NCBI GenBank assembly: GCA_026874595.1
Contig: CM049314.1
Span: 32,761,229 to 32,825,228, forward strand
Origin: Sipunculus nudus
Lineage: Eukaryota > Annelida > Sipuncula > Golfingiida > Sipunculidae
DNA length: 64,000 bases
Direction: 5' to 3'
The notes under the pieces were generated by a model. It made no database searches. It was given only the letters and a program-made list of their open reading frames with translations, and was not told the DNA's origin. Of this stretch, positions 56,629-64,000 are shown one piece after another. Within the stretch, counting starts at the first letter, position 1; every line of letters begins with the position of its first letter. A program made the translations under genes and the position numbers.

Positions 56629-57193
56629 GAATCTGATTTTTTTTATCTCCATTACAAAATTTATGTTCATCACGCATACGTGATCTGTTGATATTAGGTT
56701 TCGTGAAAATGTTGAAAAGGCAATCATCTATTTTAATAATTAACTATTTTTTTACCATGAATTCCTTGCACTACAAAACACCTCTGATGGTACACACAAA
56801 CAAGCATATACACAAACATTGGTTTTTATGTAATTCTCACGCATATATACGCATGTGGGTTTTAAGCTAAAGAAGAATAATATATTTTCTTACAAAATGA
56901 ACTTCAGCTAGCTATAAAATCTGGTCATAACGTTCGTTTTAAAGGACAGGTCAGGTTAAATAAAAAAAAAAATAAGCATTTGATATGCAGAAGAATTGTA
57001 GTAGATATGTTTAGAAGTGACGTGGCATTCGCCCAGGAAACTGATTCTCATAAATCAGACTGGTTGAAGACACAAAGACACGAAAACATACAACGCCAGG
57101 AAGGAGTGGGTTTCCTTAATATAATTAAAATTTTATCTATCTAATATGTTGATTGACATGTCTTAGTCATAAACTTATTCTTTTCACATGGAC

Positions 57194-57396
57194 CGTACAA
57201 ATAGTTATTATACTCAGATGGTGGCGTAGACTGCAGAGGTCGAAGAAACAGAAAACCCGGAGAAAACCACCGGCTGGTGACGGGCCGCTATATATACAAC
57301 CCTCTCTTATAGCCACGCCGGGGATCGAACCCGGGTCTCCGGCGGAGTGGTTTACCCCTCGATTGTCCAGGCCCCTATTACCCCTCGACCGTCCAG
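57194..57396 (-). mobile_element. tRNA-derived SINE, copy C (intergenic)
   Basis: Best-preserved head of the family. On the minus strand GGGTTCGATCCCCGGCGTGG is an intact B-box/T-arm, and the body contains GGTTTTCTCCGGGTTTTCTG. Bases 57350-57396 repeat the 5' edge (TTTACCCCTCGA..GTCCAGGCCCCT twice), a short duplication at the insertion edge. Confidence 0.72.
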
Positions 57397-57799
57397 GCCC
57401 CTAAATACCTGACTTAAACCAATGGCTAATAAACTGAAAAAAACACACATTCTAAATGTTTCTCTTACATATTGATATTTCTAAGACTTGAGAAGGAAGA
57501 GTATGTTTCCCATATGTTTAAAGATAAGCAAAACTGAAGGAAAGCACGCACTTTTTTAATTAGAGATATTTACATGAACGACAAGAAGAAACATTGTTCA
57601 TCACTAAAAGAGGCATTTGTTTTAAGTTATTCATCAAAGGAGAAAACGGTGAAAAAGTAAGATACGGCATAGCTCATATAGCTAAATAAGTTTCAAAAAC
57701 GCTGTGCGAACACATCGGACACCGCAACTCCCAGTGCCTGGCTCTCGACCGTGACCTGAACAGGTGGCCAGTCACACTGATAAGGTGGGACCATCTCTG

Positions 57800-58060
57800 C
57801 ATTCACTTATTTTTTGGCCCATATTCCAAGGTTCATTTGTGCATGAGTGAATTTGTGAACATCTTGGTTGACTCTGGACCAACACTAACTCTAATCGATT
57901 CTTCCTTGGGCCATTCCCGAAATTTGCCCTGAACATTTTATGAGATTTCGTTCATGATTGCTTGAGGTATGTTGTGACCAAACTTACTCACACACAAACA
58001 AACACACACACACGCAAAAGGAATGAACGCATATCCTCATGGATGAGGCAAAGAAACGAC
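57800..58060 (-). repeat. Dispersed repeat family R1, copy 4
   Basis: Contains CCATATTCCAAGGTTCATTT, CATTTTATGAGATTTCGTTC, GCTTGAGGTATGTTGTGACC, a CACACACA tract and GGAATGAACGCATATCCTC, as in copy 1. The region 57400-57800 is otherwise unremarkable. Confidence 0.55.
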
Positions 58061-59334
58061 TTGCTTGTAAAAGATTGATAGCTTAAAATTCAAGACAAAT
58101 AACGAAGCTTTTATATGTAGATACGGCGTATAATATCGCTGATGGGAAGGACATCTATCTTCTCAGTCCAAGCACGTTTCCATTAACTCGGTGTCTGATA
58201 TATTATCCTCGAGGTACAGTAATCTTAAGTACAATCCTGACACAATATTCAAGGCACGGATTTCAGAAATGACATATACCACATGTAGCACTGACTGTAA
58301 TACATAGGTTTATATTCCATATACCTTGCATTATTATAACCCGGTTCACAAACTGATATGCAATTTACCTTGCAAGATTTATTGGGCCCTCGTTGCCCAT
58401 TTACCTGCTCTCTTGTCTTTATCTCTACAATATTTTATACAGACTAGCTCATTCAAAGCAACTGGCAATTTTTGCTTTAAACGTTTTCGATGGTGTCGTT
58501 ACTTTACAACATTATTTGTAGACAGTTCAGACAAACAGAAGTGATATATGTTTTAGTATTAAGTACTTATCAGTTAAAGTCAGACAGTTTTTTTTCAATT
58601 AATCAGGGATTTGCTGTTTCTGTTTCAACCCTTTTAGACCTGAAATAATCTGGTAAATCTGAAAATGAAAAGTTAATAACGACAAATGGAGGCGAATTTT
58701 GTACCATGATGCATTTCAAACTACCCCTGTTTGCGCTACCGCCTAATGTTCATAGTTGTTACACTATGTGAGGGGGACCACTCCCCCCCCCCTCTCTTCC
58801 CGCTTCTGCGCTCTCCCGCCTCCCTTATTTTCAAATCCTGTATCCGCCCCTGATTTACACACGTTAACATCAAGCAGAACAAAGGACCAGAGCTTGATTG
58901 CTTGATTCTTTTTGTGTATGTTTTGTTTGCGCCTTAAATTATCTAGAAAACAATTACCAGAGGGAAAGGTCATTTGTAAAACTGGTAAATTACATTGTAG
59001 TTTGACACTAATCAAGAACGTCATGTAATGAAGCTTTTGAGGGGGAAAATGTTTTCATACTTTGGTGTACCGTGCTGAAGCGGCATTGACTTTACGTATG
59101 CGCGGGCGGCCGCTTCATCTGCACTAGGAAGAGGTCTCTGAAGGACCTTCTGCAATAACAGGACACATTTTCCCACGAAAGATAACTCGAAGTATCCTTA
59201 CTAAATAATTTTATGATTGTATATTCATGCATTATTTCACTTTATGTGTGATCTCCATAAAGTTGTGTTCTATATAACTATTTACTTCGGTAATATGAAA
59301 AATTAATAAGAAGACAGATACATAAAACAGGATA

Positions 59335-59505
59335 AATACAAACTGAAGAAATACAGAGGAGACCCAATGCAAACGAATGAAATATAGAGAAGAGACCCAA
59401 TACAAACATAAAGAAATACAGAAGAGACCCAATATAAACAAGAGATATACAGAAGAGACCCAATACAAACTATTGAAATACAGAAAAGACCCAATACAAA
59501 CAAAA
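59335..59505 (-). repeat. 32-bp tandem repeat, about five copies
   Basis: GAGACCCAATACAAACATAA then AGAAATACAGAA repeats every 31-33 bp. On the minus strand all three frames stay open and read as repeats (for example YWVSSVYLLF, ILGLFCIS), giving overlapping false frames up to 158 codons. Confidence 0.9.
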
Positions 59506-59599
59506 CTAGACGACCAGAGGTCGAACGCTTGCCGGAAGTTGAAATGACAGACAGATGGACAGACAGAACATATTGTGGGTTTTCTATTATTTGAATGAC

Positions 59600-60600
59600 C
59601 CTCAGCGTTTGCTGAGAAGTTGTGGCCTGTAAAATGACATATCAGACAAAACAACGAGGAAGCAGACAAAGCTGACCACAAAAGACTAACAGACAAACAT
59701 ACTGACACATCTGTGATAACAGATTACCAGACAAAAGTGCCGAAGGTAAAGAAGAGCAAAATTAGCGATGGTTTATGTAGATAAGGTTTATAATTTTGGA
59801 GATATGGCCAAAACATGATATGTTGGGGAGGTGAAGGTGCAGCGCCCCCTAGTGGCTAAATGAAAAATCTGTTTTGAGATATTAGTGAAACACATAAGAT
59901 GTACCAGTTTTAAAAGGATTCCTGAAAAAAAAACTGTGGCCTGTAGAATGCTATATATGAGACGCAAGAACCAGCAAGTAGGCGGATTTGAGGACAACTG
60001 ACAAACAGACAGACACACTGACAAAGTCATACAAGAATGAGACCAGATGACATTACTAGGTCATGGAGAAGACTCAGGGAAAGAAAATAAGCCATAGTTT
60101 CTGTAATTGAGGCTTTGGGTTTTAGAGATATGGTCAATATAATGATATGTGTGTGAGGGTCAGGTGCAGCGCCACCTAGCGGCCATATCCGGAAAATGAA
60201 AAAAAAATTGTGAGAAAATATAACATGCATCAGTTTTCAAATGCTTCTTTAAAAACTGTGGCCTGTAGAATGCTATATGCGAGACGCAAGAATCAGCAAG
60301 CAGCCAAATTTGAGGACAACTGACAAACAGACGGACACACTGACAAAGTGACACAAGATTGAGACCAGATGACATTATCAGTTTATGGAGAAGACTCAGA
60401 GGGAAAAAAATAAGCTATAGTTTATGTAATTGAGCTTTGGGTTTTAGAGATATGGCCAATGTAATGATATGTGTGTGAGGGTCGTATGCAGCGCCCCCTA
60501 GCAGCAATATTCAAAAAATGAAAAAACCATTTCGAGATACTAGTGTAGGACTTATGATATGTCAGTTTCAAAATGATTCCTGCAATAATGTGGCCTTTGG
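59600..60600. repeat. Mosaic array module P: about 324-bp tandem units, three copies
   Basis: AGATATGG(C/T)CAA...ATGATATG recurs at 59800, 60126 and 60448 (spacings 326 and 322). Each unit holds a CGCC(C/A)CCTAG block, a TTTTGAGATA-type block, GTGGCCTGTAGAATGCTATA, and GACAACTGACAAACAGAC with CACTGACAAAGT. The first half-unit begins at 59622. Confidence 0.85.
59841..59856 (-). promoter_or_regulatory. CTCF-like core in module P (first of five)
   Basis: AGCGCCCCCTAGTGGC, reverse GCCACTAGGGGGCGCT, matches the established CTCF core CCACNAGGGGGCGC. Equivalent positions in other units: 60168-60184, 60490-60505, 63153-63167 (ACGCCCCCTGGTGGC) and 63615-63630 (ACGCCCCCTGGCGGCC). All five point the same way. 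Binding is inferred from sequence match only. Confidence 0.45.
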
Positions 60601-60945
60601 CGCAAGATGAATGAAATCTCGAAATATCTCTATTCACGAGATATTTTACGAGATACTGCAAGACTTGTAATAAAATCTTGTAGTACTAGTTGAATGCTAC
60701 CTGATGCAAAAAACTAGGTCTCTCTAGCTTTAACACTGACAAAGTTAGAAAAATAAGACCCCTTAATTTCGAATATCATGACTTTTCCCCCAAAATTTAT
60801 AACCATGGTTACGGCAAATTTGAGTCAGCTACACACCAGATGACAGGCCTTGGAATGACAATTAAAATGAGCTATTGTTGAAGTAGATACAACTAATAGT
60901 CACAAAGATATGAAGAAAAAACCGTTTTGAGAAGTTTTGATGACC
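60600..60945. repeat. Mosaic array modules S' and T
   Basis: S' (60605-60720) has ATCTCG...CGAGATATTTTACGAGATAC and AAAAAACTAGGTCTCTCTAGC, a diverged relative of the 149-bp satellite. T (60760-60940) has CCCCCAAAATTTATAACCAT, GGTTACGGCAAATTTGAGTC and TGAAGTAGATACAAC. T recurs at 62940, 63440 and 63720. Confidence 0.7.
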
Positions 60946-61915
60946 TTGACCTTGACCTTTCACTTATTTTGACCAAAAACAATAAGGCACCTAGAATTTT
61001 GGTTGTTTATCATCCCTAAAAGTTTCAAGGTGATTGTGGCAAAATTGTGGCCAGGAGAGTGATGACAAACAAACAAATGAGGTTGATACGACCATATTTG
61101 ACCAAGTGATGAAGAAAAGAAAATTTCGAGGTTTTTCGATGACCTTGTCCTTGACCTATATTGACGAAAAACGATAGAGCACCTTGCATTTTATTTTTTC
61201 GTCATCTCTGTAAGTTTCAAGGTGATTGCGGCAAAACTGTGGCTTGTAGTGTCGTAAATGTGAGACAGAACAACAAGGCCGTTGACAAAATTGACAACAA
61301 CAGAGGAACAGACAGACATACTGACAAGGTGACACATGGCCAGCAAAGGTTGAGCACCCTTTGATATGGGGAATGGAAAGACGAACAAAATGAGGTAAGA
61401 ATGAGGTTGATACGACAATTTGTGACAAAGTTTTGAGGAAAATACGGTTTCGAGGTTTTTTGAGGGTCTTGACCTTGACCTTTGACCTATTTTAATAAAA
61501 AACAAAAGACTGCCTAGAATTTTGCTTGTCCATCATCTCTAAAAGTTTCAAGATTATTGCTGCAAAACTATGGCCTGTAGTGTCGTAAATGTCCGAAAGA
61601 ACAACAAGGCCGTTGACAAAATTGACAACAACCCTGAAACAGACAGACATACTGACAAGGTGACACAAGGCCAACAAAGGATCATCATACCAGGATATGG
61701 GCAATGGAAAGACGAACAAAATGAGGTAAGAATGAGGTTGATACGACAATTTTTAACCAAGTTATGAGGAAAATAAAATTTTGAGGTTTTTTGATGACCT
61801 TGACCTTAACCGTTTACCTTCATTAACCAAAAACAATAGGGCACCTAGAAATTTAATTCTCCATCATCTCTGAAAGTTTCAAGGTGATTGTGGCAAAATT
61901 GTGGCCAGGAGAGTG
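60941..61915. repeat. Mosaic array module Q: CCTTGACC units, four copies
   Basis: Units begin TGACCTTGACCTTGACC-like at 60941, 61140, 61469 and 61795 (the last three about 327 bp apart; the first is short). Each continues CCAAAAACAATAGGGCACCT, AGTTTCAAGGTGATTGTGGC and GTGGCCTGTAGTGTCGTAAA. The latter half (GACAACAACAGAGGAACAGACAG.. type) is homologous to module P. A fifth copy starts at 63897. Confidence 0.85.
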
Positions 61916-61922
61916 CAGACAG

Positions 61923-61960
<38 letters not shown>

Positions 61961-61988
61961 GGACAGACAGACAGTCAGACAAACAGAC
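61915..61988. repeat. (CAGA)n microsatellite
   Basis: CAGACAGACAGACGGACAGA tract ending module Q. Minus-strand frames reading VCLSVCLSVC are artefacts. Confidence 0.95.
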
Positions 61989-62005
61989 ATACGCAACTGA
62001 GCAAT

Positions 62006-62036
62006 ATGCTTGCCGAAATCTTTGATTCCGGCAAGC
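62006..62036 (+). repeat. Perfect 9-bp stem-loop between modules Q and S
   Basis: TGCTTGCCG and CGGCAAGCA pair perfectly around a 13-nt loop, followed closely by AACTAG. A hairpin shortly before CTAG resembles the 3' end of Helitron-type elements, but the base after CTAG is C rather than the usual T, so this is suggestive only. Confidence 0.5.
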
Positions 62037-62040
62037 AACT

Positions 62041-62870
62041 AGCTGCAAAAGTCGCGGTGTTATCAGCAGTTACGTGAAATCATGTTTTTTTTCTCGCTTG
62101 ACGAGATATAGTACGAGATTTGGCAAGACGAGCAGTTTTATTATGTCAAGACGGCCAAACGTTACGAAATGGCGAAAACTAGATCCGTCTAGCTGTAAAA
62201 GTCGCCGAGTTATAAGCATTTCCGTGTACTCTCGTGTTTTCTCGTTTGACGAGATATGGTGCAGGATTTGGCCAGTCTTGTAGATTTGTCATATCAAACT
62301 CTCTAAATGTTACGAAATGGCGAAAACTACATCTGTCTAGCTGTAAAAGTTGCCGAGTTATTAGCATTTCTGTGAAATCTCCTTTTTTTATCGTTTGACG
62401 AGATATGGTGCGAGATTTGGCCAGTCTTGCAGGTTTGTCATGTCAAGCCGTCCAAATGTTAATGAATGCCAAAAACTAGACCTGTCTAGCCGTGAAAGTC
62501 GCCGACTTATATGCATTTCTGTGAAATCTCGTTTTTCCACATTTGACCAGATGTAGTGCGAGATTTCGCCAAGTATCGCAGTTTTACTATGTCAAGTTGG
62601 CCAAATGTTACCAAATGCCAAAAACTAGATCTGAGTAGCTGTAAAAGTCGCCTAGTTATAAGCATTTCCATGATATCTCGTTTTTTTCTCGCTTGACGAG
62701 ATATGGTGCGAGATTTGGCCTGATTTCTTTTCTGGCGTGTCAAGCTGGTCATATGTTATGAAATGCCGAAAACTAGACCTGTGTAGCTGTAAAAGTCGCC
62801 GAGTTATAAGCATTTCCGTGAAATCTCGGTTTTTCTCGTTTGACGATTAACCGAGCGAAATTTGACGAGA
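62041..62870. repeat. 149-bp satellite (module S), about 5.5 copies
   Basis: AGCTGTAAAAGTCGCCGAGT and variants recur at 62041, 62191, 62339, 62488, 62637 and 62785 (spacings 148-150). Each unit carries GTGAAATCTCGTTTTT, CTCGTTTGACGAGATATGGT, GCGAGATTTGGCC and AAAAACTAGACCTGTCT. ATCTCG/CGAGAT inversions allow a hairpin in every unit. Not coding. Confidence 0.92.
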
Positions 62871-62939
62871 CTTGCAATTGAATGACTTATAACCAAGGGG
62901 AAGCAGCCTTATGCAAAAAACTAGACCCTTGAAACATAA

Positions 62940-64000
62940 ATATTAACCGAGATAGAAGCCAAAAACTGCATATTTTCAGATCGTCAAGTTTAACCCACAA
63001 ATTTGGTAACCATGGTAACGGCAGCACAAAGCTACATGTGCGGAGGAATAAGCCAATGTTCCTAGTTTAAGATACAACGATAAAAATTGTGCCATGTTTA
63101 AAATTATTGTAGATATTGCAGAAAAATGATATGTGTTAGTGTTTCAGGTACCACGCCCCCTGGTGGCTATTTCCAAAAAATGAATATATTAAGATATTAA
63201 TATAAAGATATTTATAAATAACACAAAATATATCAATTTCAAAGCCATTGTTAAAAAAATGCAACCTGTAGGTCATATTTAATGAAATCTCGAAGACTCT
63301 CGTTTGACGAGAAACGGTGCGAGATTTTGCAAGATTTTTGATTGGATCACCGAGAGCTCACCAAGGGCTACAAGATGCAAAAAAATTGACCTCTCCAGCA
63401 TAAAAGTTAGAGTTAGAAGCTGAAAACTGCATATTTTCAAAATTCAAAAGTTTTACCCCAAAAATAGAGAAATCTGGCAATAGCGCACTTTGGCACCTAT
63501 GCGCAAAAATAAGCCCATGGTACCCAGTTGAAGGTGCTGTGATGGAAATGGCCCAATGTTTAATAGTTCTGGAGGTATAGCACCAAAACAAATTTTCATG
63601 TTTTTTCATCTGCAACGCCCCCTGGCGGCCATTTCCAAAATCTGAAAAAACAATTTCGAGATATTCTTGTGTTACATAAAATATCTCAGAATCAGTACGA
63701 TTGCTGCAAATTTGAAAAATATCAGGAAATTCCATGATTTCTCCCCGAAATTGCGTAACCATGGTAACAGCAAATTTAAGTAAGCTACATGTCAAAAGAA
63801 AGGCCAGGTGATGACGAAATAAATGAGATATTGCAGAAGTGGATAAGCCTATTTATGGCGAAGTTATAGTGCAAAAACCGTTAACCATACCTGTCGTGAC
63901 CTTGACCTTGACCTTTGACCTATTTTAACCAAAAACAATAGGGCACCTAGAAATTATGTTTTTCATCATCCCTGTAAGTTTCAAGGTGATTGTGGCAAAA
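62940..64000. repeat. Mosaic array continuation: T, P, S, T, P, T, Q modules to the window edge
   Basis: Order: T at 62940-63060, P-like at 63105-63260, S-like at 63285-63330 (CTCGTTTGACGAGAAACGGT), T-like at 63365-63560, P-like at 63565-63710, T-like at 63720-63890, Q from 63897 to 64000. A 145-codon minus-strand frame (63358-63795) crosses several modules and is a repeat artefact. The array continues past the window. Confidence 0.8.
63006..63019. promoter_or_regulatory. RFX X-box in module T
   Basis: GTAACCATGGTAAC fits the X-box consensus GTNRCC(N)RGYAAC with a 2-bp spacer. The identical 14-mer recurs at 63755-63768; a diverged palindrome TAACCATGGTTA is at 60800-60811. RFX occupancy is inference. 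Confidence 0.4.

Noticed and set aside
56365-56691. 108-codon frame resembling a membrane protein
   Set aside because: Hydrophobicity comes from a T/G-rich tract inside the probable LTR; the frame crosses the LTR end.
59232-59708. 158-codon minus-strand frame as a hydrophobic protein
   Set aside because: It is produced by the 32-bp tandem repeat; neighbouring frames are open too and read as the same repeat.
61915-61988. CRISPR-like or regularly spaced repeat
   Set aside because: It is a plain CAGA microsatellite with no spacers, in an animal genome.
63358-63795. 145-codon minus-strand frame as a gene
   Set aside because: It runs across several mosaic-array modules that are clearly repetitive, and other copies of the modules do not preserve the frame.

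Overview
This is eukaryotic nuclear DNA from an animal. It is AT-rich, has GT-AG introns, and is crowded with microsatellites and non-autonomous transposons. One protein-coding gene can be supported: a membrane receptor-type guanylate cyclase on the minus strand. A marine invertebrate, probably a lophotrochozoan such as a mollusc or annelid, fits the gene and the mix of tRNA-derived SINEs, hAT/piggyBac/TA-type MITEs and CCTTGACCTTGACC-type repeats. That placement is inference; no taxon-diagnostic gene is present.

Positions 1-27,600 hold the 5' part of the receptor gene, read right to left. Nine exons join with matching phases into 615 continuous codons: signal peptide, extracellular ligand-binding domain, a single membrane span, juxtamembrane segment, and the first part of the kinase-homology domain. 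The rest of that domain, the dimerisation segment and the cyclase domain lie beyond the left edge. The first intron is about 16.8 kb. It contains an unexplained candidate exon (25,519-25,615) and a possible alternative first exon (20,388-20,424). The other introns hold SINE, hAT and microsatellite sequence and a few dense blocks that look like conserved regulatory DNA.

Positions 27,600-59,300 are intergenic, with no protein gene I can defend. They hold a nested pair of TA-flanked MITEs (29.2-30.4 kb), several dispersed repeat families, a 42-bp GTCGTAGG-rich minisatellite (38.6 kb), a tRNA-like SINE head abutting a TTAA-type element (41.6 kb), a hAT MITE with a perfect 8-bp target duplication (47.0 kb), an inverted-repeat element (47.6 kb), a probable solo LTR (55.9 kb) and several enhancer-like blocks.

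Positions 59,300-64,000 form a mosaic tandem array running off the right edge. Modules of about 325 bp alternate with a six-copy 149-bp satellite. Separate modules carry repeated copies of sequences matching known factor motifs: five CTCF-like cores in one orientation, several nuclear-receptor half-site arrays, and two perfect RFX X-boxes. This is the most unusual structure in the window.
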